A stretch of DNA of 64,000 nucleotides from Ophiobolus disseminans (GCA_010093685.1 MU006230.1:1148813-1212812); one strand, 5' to 3'; counted from the first letter of the stretch, positions 46,686-57,628 are shown. Translations and numbers: made by a program. The notes: generated by a model not told the origin, from the sequence alone.

Positions 46686-47296
46686 CCGTGTCCGTGCACT
46701 CAACGAGCGCAGTCAGTCAACGAGCACGGAACACTATACTATAGCAACTCAACTTAAAATAAGGCTGTAGAGCCACCCAAAATAGCTATTATCACGAGAT
46801 TTTGTATTACGGTGCTAATTTGATGATTACAAGCAACTGTGCTACTTACATTTACTTGGAAGCGTGATGTTGCGGCCGCAGCGCGTGGTTTTGGGTGGAG
46901 CTGCCGATGCATCACTTGAGGACTCTCCACTACCTATCGCACCAACCACCAGTTTCTTACGCTTAGTAGCTCATTTGAGAGGCTTTAGAACCTTCATCTT
47001 ACGCTTTTGGGATGATTGGAAAGCTTTGGCAGCGTTGTAAGCCTCGTTTTCGTCGGCTGAGTCCCTCGTTGGTTCGAGGCACTTGAACAGCTCGGTGCCT
47101 TCGCGACAAAATAGTAAGATTAACACCAAGCTTTTTAGCTATATCCTTTGTAGCGGAAAGATTCTCTAGATTGCAGGGATTCTATTGCTTCGATGCGTCA
47201 TCAATTGGGCTCATAATGGTCGAGTTATGTGGGGTTGAAGTTTTGGGGTGCCCCGCGCTCGTTGACTGACTGCGCTCGTTGAGTGCACGGACATGG
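46686..47296. mobile_element. 611-bp TIR element, deletion derivative of a pogo/Fot1-like transposon
   Basis: Terminal inverted repeats of 40 bases (46686-46725 and 47257-47296, 39 of 40 matching, ends CC[GA]TGTCCGTGCACTC) are flanked by TA on both sides (46684-46685, 47297-47298), as expected for Tc1/mariner-pogo target duplication. Read on the minus strand, the interior holds a relic coding tail ending APPKTTRCGRNITLPSK, which resembles the tail PPAKTTTRGRQIKVPKK of the transposase fragment at 55521. The relic has in-frame stops, so the element is non-autonomous. It ends 94 bases before the start of the Zn2Cys6 gene. Confidence 0.85.
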
Positions 47297-47389
47297 TAGC
47301 GTGCATTACGTAAATGCCACCACGATCAAAAACTGACCACAACATCTGCATCATCAAATCATCTCCTTACAACATGTTCGTCCATCGTG

Positions 47390-49932
47390 ATGCCAAACAC
47401 CTCATCAGCTGAGCCTCCAGCAAAGAGGGCACGGCTCTCTGGCCTGCCAAACGAGGCAGCTCGAACCCAACAAGCGTATCCTTCCCATTGTACCCAGACT
47501 CCACTCGACTGCCTAACGATGGATGTAGTTGCACTGCGTGTCGAGAGAGAAAGATCAAGTGTTGCGGCAATCAACCATGTCGATACTGCTCAAAGAGGAG
47601 TCTGAACTGCACATTCATTGACTCTGGTCGGAAGAAGATGTACTCTGTGGCGTAAGCCACATGCGATCTCGTGTGTGTGGTGTCCCTGACCAGTTTAGGT
47701 ATGTTGAAGGCCTTGAAAAAAGCGCTACCTCGGCTGGAAAAGAAGCGCCACCTCCGGATCTTTCTGAAATCCAGCAAGGTGGTAGCCCTGGCATGACGAG
47801 CCCCAGTCTTGACGCTGCAGGGCTGGCTACCGTGTCAAAACAATTACGTAAGTTCTCGTTGATGCAGCGTTGGCTATGCTCTATTGTTAAAGCGTGCAGC
47901 CATAGTCTCAGAGCCTACCATGTCATCAAGTATTGATTTTGGCACGCGGATCAGAGACTTAACAGTCGACTCGAGATCACCAAACCTACGTGGGTCAACT
48001 GTCCTATCGCATGAGACTCCGGATAACGCCTACGAGCTTGAGCCTGATGGTACTTCAATGCGTCGAAGCAGGGCTGGAGACATCCACTGGCCGAGCGAGG
48101 AAGAAGCTCACGGTTTGCTCAGCTCGGTCGTCTCGTCCATTGGCAGTGTACAGCACCTCATCGACCCCAGATCCTTCTCTGACCGGTTGTCAAGCTTCTA
48201 TGAAGATGAATCTTGCAAAAATTACGCTATCGACCTTAGTCACATTGAGATGCTTATGGTGTTCGCTCTTGGAGGCTTACTTCAAGGTAAGCTCAAAGAG
48301 GGTTCAACATTCCCAGGTGCAGAGTACTTTCTGGAAGCTGTCAACAACCTCCCATCTCTTTGCACCTTGAGAAAAGCCGACGTCTTAGCAATTGAGGTCA
48401 TAGGACTAGTCGCATTCTTTCTTCAATGCTCAGATCGGAAAGATGATGCCTATGTTTATGTAAGTTGCACTCCTCATTCTCGGCAAGCTTGTTACTAACA
48501 CAAAACAGGCTGGAGTGGCTCTAAGGCTTGCAATCTCGAATGGTCTGTCGCGCAATTATGGAGGTCGACCCATGAAGCGATCTGAACTTGTACATCGCAA
48601 TCGTTTGTGGTGGACCATATACATGCAGGAAAGGTAACACGCGCTTCGTGCCTGACGTTCATGTTCAAAAAGCTTAATCTGTAACAGGAGGTTGGCTGCA
48701 GCAACGGGTAATCCTGTTGGTATCCTTGACGACAACATAAGCACAAGTCCTCCAAACGAAGCCGCGGGCTTCTCGCCGGTCGCAGCCCTGAACGCGAATA
48801 TTCAGCTGGCTAGGATCACTGGTAAAATTGTTCAAAGTACGACACATATTGCATTTGGCTAGACGTCATATAAGCTGACGATGCACAGGTATCTACAACT
48901 CAAAGCATCAATTTGAGCGTCAGTTCCTCGGTACAATACAGGGCTTGGTCGCAGAGCTCACGAGCTTGGACGAAGGTTTGCCGCCCAACTGCAAAGTTGA
49001 CGTTTCGTACCCAACTTCTTTAACGAGGACCAGTGCTACCCTCGGCTTAATGTTTTCTCAGGTACAATCATTGAGCCTGTACACGTTGCGATATTGACGC
49101 ATGACCCAGGCCATGATACTCACAACCAGGCCCATATTGCTTCACTTAGCAAAATCGAAGCTTGATGGAAACGACCTGAACGGCGCATTGGCAGCAGTTC
49201 CGTTGTTACATAAGCTTGCTACGGCATGTATAGAAGCTGCTGGTGTCAGCTTAGACATTCTTCGATTGCTCAAACAACAAAAGGTACTCGGTATGTTGTC
49301 ATCTCGTGGAGTGGGGTTTGCGCTGATGTATATTTTCTTAAGCTAAATTTGGGTTCTTTGATCTCGATGCCGCAGTCTCTTCTGCATTCGTGTTTATGCT
49401 TGTCGAAAGCATCCACTCGACGGACTCATCGAAGTCCGGCATACAAGGTATCAAGGGAGCCAGAGATATCCTTAGGTATCTGAGCAGCTGCGGCAACAAA
49501 GCCGCCGAGAGGCGACTCCATGACGTACAACAGCTCTGTGAACACCTCTCTATCAGCCTGGACTCACCCGTACCACAAGTGGTCCATACCAGAATTGGAA
49601 ACAGCCCTTCCAAAATAGCCCAGGAGTTATCTAGCAACACAGTGATGGATGCGCCCGCTGTTGACCATACAACATCTTTGGATCCTTGTCAAACAGACAG
49701 CACATCGCCGCTTCTCGAAGACCTCGACTGGCGACAAGCTCTTGCATCGTTCCAGACGTCTAGCGATATGTTCACCAACGTTGAAATGGACCACGCCATC
49801 CTCACCGACTCCAATACGTTCGATCAATTCGACGGCTTTAACTTCGACATTAGCGGCGACTTCATGCTCACTGGTGCAGACGAGACAGACTGGGGACAAT
49901 TTGAACGGCAAATCTTGCGGAACAATGAATAG
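47390..49932 (+). CDS. Zn2Cys6 binuclear-cluster transcription factor
   Basis: Nine exons: join(47390..47475, 47529..47651, 47699..47847, 47900..48459, 48509..48633, 48688..48836, 48889..49061, 49110..49290, 49343..49932), 711 residues, every junction in phase. The first exon ends in basic residues (AKRARLSG). The cluster C-TACRERKIKCCGNQPCRYCSKRSLNC has exact C-x2-C-x6-C-x5-C-x2-C-x6-C spacing after the first Cys and is completed across intron 1. A short linker/coiled coil (YVEGLEKS) and the fungal middle homology region follow, including HIEMLMVFALGGLLQGK and the RNRLWWTIYMQER signature. The C-terminus is acidic (DEFDxF-like, NFDISGDFML) and may activate transcription. It lies between the dehydrogenase and aldolase genes and is their likely regulator (inference from position). 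Confidence 0.9.
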
Positions 49933-49947
49933 CTATATAGCTTAAGC

Positions 49948-50862
49948 CTACGCCTTCTTCAAACCACCATCCTGTAAACTTCTTAGCAGTTCTGAGTTCG
50001 CCTTTCCACCCTGCAACAACAATCCAACATCCTGCGCTCCAACAATCCACTTCGCGCCAAACTCATTGATCACCTTCTTCAGTATATCCGGACGGTGGTA
50101 CAATCCCGCAATACCCATCAACTTGCCATGCTTCTTGCACGCTTCACCTACCCTTTGCAACGCTGATATGAATTTTGGTGCGTCCCAGTCCCCGAGCGTG
50201 CCGATCTCGCTGGCCAGATCATTAGAGCCGACGAGCAGTACGTCGCAACCTGGAATTGCTGCGATGTCATCTACAGCTTCAAGCGCGTCGACTGTTTCGA
50301 TCATGATGAAGACTGTTGAGCCGGAGGCATTCATCTCCTCGCTCAATTGCGCGGTGGAGATGGGTGCAAATTCGAAGTGAGGGAATCCAGCGCTGATCGA
50401 GCGCTTGCCTAGGGGTGGGTATTTTGAGATGGAAATGGCTTTCTTCGCATCCTCTTTTAAGTGGTTCGTCAGCTCTTGCGTGTAAAAATGGCAAAATTTG
50501 CGAAGGCAACGCAACATACCAATACCATGTATGTGCGGGACAATGATACCCATAGCACCAAGATCCAAGACCCGCTGCATGAAACCGAAGCCGCATTGGT
50601 GTGGTACACGGACGAATGGTGTGATACCCGCCGATATAGCGGTTATGCAGAGTTGGTTTGCATCTTTGATAGTCAAAGACGTGTGTTCAAGATCTATGAA
50701 CAGCGAGTCATAGCCCGCGGCTTTGGCGATGTGGATAATTGAAGTATCTGGGGAGATCTTGATACCAAAGGCTGTGCAGATGGTGTTCCGTGAGGCGTTT
50801 TTGAGAAGGTTGTTAGGGCAGGCCATTGCCATGGTAACTGGTGGAGCGGAAATAGAACCCAT
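49948..50862 (-). CDS. HpcH/HpaI-family aldolase (2-oxo-acid aldolase)
   Basis: Complement join(49948..50453, 50520..50862), 282 residues. The family consists of class II, metal-dependent aldolases that cleave 4-hydroxy-2-oxo acids to pyruvate and an aldehyde. Seen are FIDLEHTSLT, RVPHQCGFGFMQRVLDLGAMGIIVPHIHG, KYPPLGKRS after the intron, and the metal-binding IMIETVDALEAVDDIAAIPGCDVLLVGSNDLA with its Glu and Asp. The 66-base intron (GTATGT..AAAAG) is removed because it interrupts the HIHGI-EDAKKA join found in relatives; unspliced it would stay open. The gene converges on the Zn2Cys6 gene, with 15 bases between their stops. Confidence 0.88.
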   Translation of the reverse strand: MGSISAPPVTMAMACPNNLLKNASRNTICTAFGIKISPDTSIIHIAKAAGYDSLFIDLEHTSLTIKDANQLCITAISAGITPFVRVPHQCGFGFMQRVLDLGAMGIIVPHIHGIGMLRCLRKFCHFYTQELTNHLKEDAKKAISISKYPPLGKRSISAGFPHFEFAPISTAQLSEEMNASGSTVFIMIETVDALEAVDDIAAIPGCDVLLVGSNDLASEIGTLGDWDAPKFISALQRVGEACKKHGKLMGIAGLYHRPDILKKVINEFGAKWIVGAQDVGLLLQGGKANSELLRSLQDGGLKKA

Positions 50863-51454
50863 GTTGCAATGCTAGATGGTAACGAAATGATGATTCCCTT
50901 CTTGGGGTTTCTTGCTTGCTTGTCATTTGGGACGTCTTAAGTAATATACATGTAATTTGTTGCGAGATCTAGGGCCGAGGTGATGTGAACTGCTACGTGC
51001 AAGTAGGCCACGGATGTCGAAGCCGGGATTTAGCGTCATCCCGAGTTCGGTCGCGACGGTTGCTGTCGGCCACGCCCACGAACCCAAACCCCGATCCAGC
51101 ATCATGGAGCGGCAGTTCGTTTATCGCAATGAAGACTCGTCTGCTTATCCCAACGACCATCGATACGTGATCGCGACGCCATGACGCGACATGCACGCGT
51201 CGCATTCCAAGCGACCTCTGCTTACGACCTCTTGTCTTTTGGGGCTGGATACACTCTCGAGCCGCTCTTCGAAGGCGTACAACCCTGAAATCAGCGGCCC
51301 CGATTGTGACGCAAAGAGGACATAGATATTGAAGCCTCAGATGTCAAGCATGACGAAGTGTTCACACATTTTGGGTCTTCATCCTTCTGCACCTGCATCC
51401 ACCAGTGAACCGGGCATAGCTGCGGAGAAAACACGGCTGAAACCGAGTAGGACA
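50863..51454. other. Intergenic between aldolase and HET pseudogene
   Basis: No gene, repeat or RNA recognised. Confidence 0.45.
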
Positions 51455-51480
51455 CAATCAATCAATCAATCAATCAATCA
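51455..51480. repeat. (AATC)n microsatellite, about six units
   Basis: An uninterrupted AATC tract of about 26 bases just upstream of the HET pseudogene. Confidence 0.9.
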
Positions 51481-51647
51481 TGTCTATTCTACAATGTAGA
51501 GTGGAATTAAGGCCTATTCTACTCTACTCTATAACGCCCATGTATGGCAGCAGCGTTGTATTGATTGATGTTGTGTCTGAAGTATGGGTACTCCAACCCG
51601 CAGATTTACATGCAGCATCACATCTGGATTACTAATACAGTTGCTTC

Positions 51648-53970
51648 ATGGGGCTCGCAGTGCGCTCGAGGCCTCGAGTCGTTGTGCCAAGACCGCCAAC
51701 GTTTTTGCAAGCGAAAATAATGCTCCGCCTAGTGACACAGCCACAATGCGCTTGTGCCCCGCACTCCCCAGAGATCATCTGCCTCCTAGTTACTATCTTC
51801 AGCTCAGCAAAACCCCGCGAACCATTGTTCTACCAAGCTCTATGGCCGAATCCAGACGACGGCGATAACGATTCTACAAATGTGGTCGTGGACTCCTCCC
51901 CAAAGACTGATGATCGCTCTAGCCTGCCCGGGAGAAATCCTTTTCTCAAACGGCTCCATTTCTCCACTACCACAAGTGAGGTCATCACTTACGAGCAGGC
52001 TGTGAAGCAGCTCGCAGGAGAAGGCACCGACACACAATCGTGCGACAGTTTCACCTATATCAGTGGCACACAGGAACAGAGTATACAAGAACCTAAGTTG
52101 TCTACTTATTGTCAGGTTGTTAATGCTATCATGGAAATTCGTCTACTAGACCTAATGCCAGCCGAGTCCCCAATGGACGAGATCGTTTGCAACCATCGTA
52201 TCATGCAGATGACAGAGAAGTCTCCTTACGAAGCACTTTCTTATACGTGGGGAGATTCTCCAGATCAGAGGACCATACTTCTCAACGGCCAATTATTCGC
52301 CATTACCACAAATCTGTGGACCGCAATTCGCTATCTTCGGTCTGATTCGCATGTCCGGACTCTGTGGGTGGATGCGCTGTTCATCAATCAAAATAATATC
52401 ATAGAGAAGAGCTATATGGTGTCTCAAATGCATGTGATATATCATCATGCAAACAATGTTATTGTTTAGGTGGGAGAGTCGACACAGAAAAGTGACGAAG
52501 CCATGAAATTTTTGCGTAAGTACTTGGACCTATAATCTCCACCGAGCGAATCTTCTGATGTGATACATTCAGAGACCAACGGCACCAGAACTATTGAGAA
52601 CCTTGATATGAGTACTTGCGACGCGCTATTTGATCTTTTCGGTCGATCATGGTGGTCTCGCGCCTGGGTCGTCCAAGAGATTCAATTCTCCCGCACGTGG
52701 ACTCTGGTGTGTGGAGAATTCCAGTTCGACGGCTACCAACTCTCGTCCTTACTTTCCCACCTGTTGCCAGTGGCACTCGAAAAATGCCGGCTCTCCCTCA
52801 ACCACAGAAGAGCATTTGATAAAATCCTCCTCTTCCCAAAGACAGCGATTTTTAGACGGGATATCCTTGGCTTTGTTTTGGTTATGAATCGCAACCGTCA
52901 AGCAAAAGATGACCGAGATAAAGTTTTCGCTTTCACAAATATGATTGTTCCACCTATCCCCGAATTACAACCAGAGTACGCAAAGTCGACCGCGGAGATA
53001 TATTATAGAACTGCCATTCAGCTAGTTCACACCAACGGTGACCTCTCATTACTCTCCATTTGCGAATATCAAGATAAACAAACTTTTGAACAGCTCACTT
53101 CTCTCGACGGCATTTCACGCAAGTTCGTTTCGGGCATTCCCACTTGGGTTCCAAACTGGGCAACCCCCCGGGTAGCCAACGACTTATGGGGAGGTTTCAC
53201 CACCAAAAATGTTCGACTACCCTTCACTTCTACGGGTAATTTGGCACCAAGCTGGAATTTTCACGGCAGTTCACTTGCTGAATCTAAAGGAATATTTACC
53301 GTGAAAGGCGCAATAATAGACGAAATAGCCGACATTGGTGGAGATTGCTATGGAAAGCCAATGGAAGTATTGTTCAACACCATTCTTAGTACAATCTGTG
53401 GCAAGAAAATTACCTTGCCATGCGATGATAATGGTTTGTCAGCTGTGATGAGAACACTCACACTCGATAGAGACTGCTGTTGCGAAAAGAAATACGGAGA
53501 AATAGCACATGACAGTGACGAAGTCTACCAGAGCATTCAGCACGCAATCATAGGCCGCGTTTTTTTCAGGACGAAAGGAGGTTTTATTGGGCTTGGACCT
53601 CGTCACGCTATGGTGGGTGATCACACAGCACTGATTCCAGGGTGCCACGTCCCTATAATACTTCGACATACTGTGTTCTATGACGGCATGATCCCCTTCC
53701 CATGCGATCAACACGACACTGTTGAGCTTTGTTCGGAACTGGGATGTGCAAAATCTGGAGCTTTACTTAACAAGCGATTTGAGGTTGTGGGTGAATCATG
53801 TAAATGTTGAAGTCTAAAGGTTTATGAAAGGCGGCTCATTTGATATAGATGTCCACGGGATGATGAATGAAGAGCTTTGCTCCTTTATTTGTAATGAACT
53901 CGACTCTCCTGCAGGACAGAATATATCAACCAAAGACGGAGCAAGTCTGGCCGAGAGACTTTGATGGGGT
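51648..53970 (+). pseudogene. HET-domain (heterokaryon incompatibility) gene, broken
   Basis: Plus-strand coding in two exons, about 51648..52516 and 52571..53810, with a relic tail to about 53970. HET-domain motifs are YEALSYTWGDS, LWVDALFINQNN, and, after the intron, WWSRAWVVQE. The C-terminal part has the usual late block GRVFFRTKGGFIGLGPRHA...IPGCHVPIILR. HET proteins trigger growth arrest or cell death when unlike fungal cells fuse. It is broken in two ways. A TAG at 52467-52469 stands where the family has Trp (NNVIV-W-GE), reachable by one G-to-A change. The end is also disrupted: the frame stops at 53810, while a DVHG-like motif expected at the end appears out of frame near 53850. The true start is uncertain. 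Confidence 0.8.
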
Positions 53971-54325
53971 AAGGCGCTAGGCAGCGGTCTTATCTTATCA
54001 CTCTACTGATTAGCTGATAACTCCATTGAGCCCTCAATGAAGTTGTGCATATATCTTAGAGGAGGCGCGGCGCGAGGTTGCAGCGATAGTAGTGGCGCGT
54101 AGGTAGCCTGCGCAGAGGTGGAAGGGTTTCGCGCAACCATGCCCCCGCAACCATGCCCCCGCGCTAACGCTGCAGCCAATCAGCGATCGCTCAATACGGA
54201 GAGGGACAGACTGCGCCACACCAGCCTCACAGCACTCATACCTCTAAGTTTCGATATGTACTGCTTTACGACACCTCTAATCAATATTATCAGTCTTCAA
54301 AGCCTCGGATTCTATACCCCATACC
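53971..54325. repeat. Intergenic with short direct repeats and a motif shared with the helicase region
   Basis: Around 54133-54162 the string GCAACCATGCCCCC occurs twice in tandem. Positions 54169-54190 are identical, in inverted orientation, to 57675-57696 next to the hairpins. This suggests a small repeat relic here. Confidence 0.5.
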
Positions 54326-55114
54326 ATGTCATTTTCACCGGCGTCAACCGCCATTTTCCACCTCTTCCCCAACCTAGCCGCTGAGCTACGCAACCAAATC
54401 TGGCACGATGCCTTACCCGACACAACAACACCTGCTCTCGTACCATGGAAGCCCGGTTTTTGGTATGTCCGCGAAGCCGAGCCGGAAATAGAATGGCGCC
54501 CCGCTCATGACCTCATTATTGAGGTCCCCATCGAGATGCCCACGGCATTTGCCAATCACGAGGCACGCAGCATCGCCTTAGCGTATGTCCGCGACTTGCA
54601 GCTCAAGACAGTAGCACGCGGCCAGGACCAAAATCCCGTCTTCACACGTCCGTTCGAACCACTGAACGATGCGCTCCTCATGCAGCCGAGCGAGATAGAA
54701 GCCATCGCATGGGAGGCAGCGAAGAGGCTGTACCAGGATGACATGGAGGGAGTTCATCTCTCTGCATATTCAGACCTCAAGAGCATCGCCATGTCTGCAA
54801 CATGTCTGCGTCGTGAAAATGCGATGCAGTATGTCGTGGAACTGCTTGATTACTACACCTCGGTCGACACGTTGTTCGTTGTGGTTAATGACGAGCTTGA
54901 CGATCAAGCTTGCGCGTTCGAGCCTGCCCCGGGTGATGCGTATGAATGGACGGGAAACCTACAAGAGTTTGTTCGAGGTACGACTGGTCTAGCCGTTGGC
55001 GATGGGGTGGTGGAGTCGTTAGTGTGTACGGAGGAGGTAAAGAAGGCTTTTTCTCAAGCTGGTATTGGGCAGCCTTGGTTCGTGGTAAGGCCTGTGAGGG
55101 CTATACGAACATAA
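54326..55114 (+). CDS. 2EXR-domain protein
   Basis: Single exon, 262 residues. The N-terminus FHLFPNLAAELRNQIWHDAL is the fungal 2EXR domain (F-box-like, PELR..IW). It continues with blocks typical of this expanded family: NHEARSIAL after the core, LSAYSDLKSIAM, and VELLDYYTSVDTLFVVVND. Function is unknown; these genes are numerous in Pezizomycotina and often near repeats. No disabling change is seen. Confidence 0.75.
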   Translation: MSFSPASTAIFHLFPNLAAELRNQIWHDALPDTTTPALVPWKPGFWYVREAEPEIEWRPAHDLIIEVPIEMPTAFANHEARSIALAYVRDLQLKTVARGQDQNPVFTRPFEPLNDALLMQPSEIEAIAWEAAKRLYQDDMEGVHLSAYSDLKSIAMSATCLRRENAMQYVVELLDYYTSVDTLFVVVNDELDDQACAFEPAPGDAYEWTGNLQEFVRGTTGLAVGDGVVESLVCTEEVKKAFSQAGIGQPWFVVRPVRAIRT

Positions 55115-55520
55115 GGTTGTAATTCCTTGATGGCGAGTGCCAGATGCAAAACATTTTTTGTGGCGAAATTAAAGCTAAGCAACAAGTCTCGCGCTGTTCT
55201 GTCTCCACTCTCACGCTAGTACCTCTTGCCACTCCTTCCAAATAAGTGTACTGTAGCAGTCCAGATTCTGAAGGAACTTGCCGAGGAGAGCGCCATGTAT
55301 CTACTATGGTGTAGAGTGATGCAAAGTCGAGGGGGTTGATACCGGTGCAAGACCGTGTTATCGATACAGAGTCCGTGCAGCACCCGAGCCACATCGCCGG
55401 CCGAGCCACCCCATCAAGATTACGACGTCAACAATAATGAGGCTGTAGAGCCGCCCACAACAGTTATTATCTCGAGCTTTTCTGCTGTTGTAGTAACTAC
55501 TTGCATGCAAACAACTTGTA
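55115..55520. other. Edge of the transposon relic, no gene
   Basis: From about 55432 onward the sequence resembles the interior of the TIR element at 46747 (shared GGCTGTAGAGCC[AG]CCCA), so the transposon's 3' untranslated part probably starts here. I did not find an intact terminal inverted repeat. Confidence 0.45.
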
Positions 55521-57301
55521 TTATTCATATTTCTTTGGAACCTTAATCTGACGTCCGCGCGTGGTGGTTTTGGCTGGTGGAGATAGTGGCGGAGGTGCAG
55601 CTTCCTTACCACCTGCAGCACCTACAACACAACCACGCCGTTGAGATTTTTTGCTGATGCTTTGTGAGGTTGTTGAGGTAGGTACCTTTGCTTGTTGCTC
55701 TAATTTTTTCGCAGTTGCAGCGTCTTTCTCCTGCTGCTTTTGCGCCCTCGCAACGGCGAGTCTCTCAGCCTTCGCCTCGCGCTCCTTCCTGTTGACCTGT
55801 TGTATACGTTCCCGCTCCACCTTTGCCTTCTCTTTCTCTATCTTTTTATACAATATTGCCGCTGCTTTCAGCTCCTTTCTCTTACTTTTCTGGAGTTTTT
55901 CCTCTTCTTCTTCAGCCTGTTTCACGTCATCGCGCGCCATAGCTTCGCGAACCTTCCGGGGAGACCAGAACACAGCGTTAGAATGAAATTCTTTGCGCTG
56001 TTGAAGGTCTAGAGGCTTGCTCTTCTTGTTGTGCTTGCGTTTGGTCGTAATCACAGCGCGGAGACCTTGATTTTTGTAGTTGAGAAGTTCGTTCTGGACC
56101 TGCATTGAGTGCATAGAAGCGCTTAACGCTTTAGCTGTAGGATCCGCCTTATCCCTTACAGCAACCTCAATTAAATTTCGGAGGTCTTTCCAACTACTGC
56201 CATCTCCCTGCTGCGAAATTTCTGAACCTGTAGCTTGTTCTGGTGTTGGTGTTCTAAACCTCCGCAGCACAACGTCGGCACTACCTGGAATAGGCTGGTA
56301 AAAAGGGTTGAGGTACCCAGCAGTGGGTATAGGTTGGGTTGGGGTCGCACGGGCCTTGAGGTATTGGTTGGGTTAAGGTCGCATGGACCTGTAGCTGTGG
56401 TTGGGTTGTAGTAGCTCTAGCGCGGGTAGAGGTTGGGTTGTATTATGTCAGACCCAGACAGGGGTATAGCCAATCATGTATGTGATAATCAGCTGTGATA
56501 AGCAGCCTAATTGGCTTAAAATTATGTCTGTGCGACCCAACCTCAACCCAAGGCCCGTGCGACCTTAACCTAACCTATACCCAGTACTAGCGCAAAAAAA
56601 ATGGGTTGGGGTTGGGTTACGGCTGAGGTATTACGTAAGGCAACCCAACCCTAACCCAACCTATACCCTTTTACCAGCCTATACCTGGAATGACACCTGT
56701 AGCTTCAAACGCTTTTAATATGTTATAACGCGTGAAGGAGGTGACCCAGGAGGCCCAGAAAAGCGGGAAAAAGTCACCTTTCCGCACAGGTATAAGGCCT
56801 TGGGCGCGGTGTAGATGGTTTGAGAGTTCAGTCGAATACGCTTTCGAAAGTGGCGAGAACAAGACAACGTCTAATGGCTGCAGTGAATGAGTTGAATGAG
56901 GTGGAAGTACCATCAGGAGGACCTTATTGCTGTGACAATAAGCTATAAACTCGCGGGAAATGTGGCTGCCATAGCCATCAAGGAGGAGGATCCGGTAACT
57001 TAGCCGCGCTTTCTTCCTCGTACGCCTTTTAAAAACCTGCTTAAGCTAGGCCAATCCAACGTCGTTATTGGACCACCTAGATCGACTTGTCGTGAAAAAA
57101 ACCTGGTGTTTTCCAGGTTCTACGTCGCGTAACCAAGCATCGCGAAGTGCACCTTTTCCCTCAAAGATTACACCCGCATCTAATGCAGTTCCATCACCAC
57201 AAATACATGCTAAGACAGTAATCCATTCACGGTTACCATCTTGTAAGGCCTGTGTGACCTTCTTTTGCTCCCAAAGTTGTTTTGAAAACACGCGTTTTGA
57301 C
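55521..57301 (-). pseudogene. Pogo/Fot1-like (DDE_1) transposase, truncated and interrupted
   Basis: Minus-strand relic in two pieces, 57301..56682 and 56290..55521, separated by a MITE. The first piece has ITVLACICGDGTALDAGVIFEGKG, then VGLA followed by TAG where LAWLKQVF is expected, LLLDGYGSHISREFIAYC and PPHSTHSLQPLDVVLFSPL, the DDE-domain blocks of this family. The second piece continues after VIPG with LRRFRTPTPEQ and a Lys/Glu-rich coiled coil (EEEEEKLQKSKRKELKAAA). The N-terminal DNA-binding part is missing beyond 57302, where a second MITE copy begins. It mobilised pogo-type elements; it is now inactive. Confidence 0.85.
56291..56681. mobile_element. 391-bp hAT-like MITE inside the transposase relic
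   Basis: Ends are TAGGCTGGTAAAA on both sides in inverted orientation. The flanks carry the same 9 bases, TACCTGGAA, at 56282-56290 and 56682-56690, a target duplication. Removing the element and one copy restores the coding join. The interior is full of AACCCAACC-type repeats and has no coding. The TIR start and 8-9-base duplication suggest hAT; the class is an inference. Confidence 0.85.
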
Positions 57302-57397
57302 TAGGCTGGTAAATGGGTTCGGGGTACCCACCGCTGGGTATAGGTTGGGTAGGGGTCGCACGGATTTTGGGTTGAGGCTAGGGTTGGGTCGCACGGG
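57302..57397. mobile_element. Truncated second copy of the same MITE
   Basis: It begins TAGGCTGGTAAATGGGTT and follows the left part of the 56291 copy (GGGTATAGGTTGGGT, GGGGTCGCACGG), then stops abruptly at the start of the 231-bp direct repeat. The other end was not found after 60018. Confidence 0.75.
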
Positions 57398-57628
57398 CTC
57401 CCAGTGATTATACGAAGAAAGGGACTCCCTTTCTTTGCTTTGCCTGCAAAATATTTAGCGCCCGCACGGACAGTCAAGTCCCTTTCTTTGCTTTTTCAAA
57501 GTCCCTTTCTTTGCTCTTCCCTAACTCGAATCTGGATGCAAATCTCGCAATACGTGCAGCAAGTAGTTTTCAACTTTTCTAGCTACTTTGCAGAGGGGAG
57601 CAGCTATTGTGGGGTTGGTAGAATACCC
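57398..57628. repeat. Left copy of a 231-bp direct repeat
   Basis: It matches 59788-60018 at an offset of 2390 bases with about six substitutions, mostly transitions. It contains three runs of GTCCCTTTCTTTGCT. It does not begin with TG or end with CA, and I saw no primer-binding site or gag/pol, so it is not a typical LTR. Confidence 0.85.

Noticed and set aside
56291..56681. Telomere-like repeats in the MITE interior
   Set aside because: The AACCCAACC strings are not CCCTAA arrays and belong to a TIR element with a target dupl­ication.
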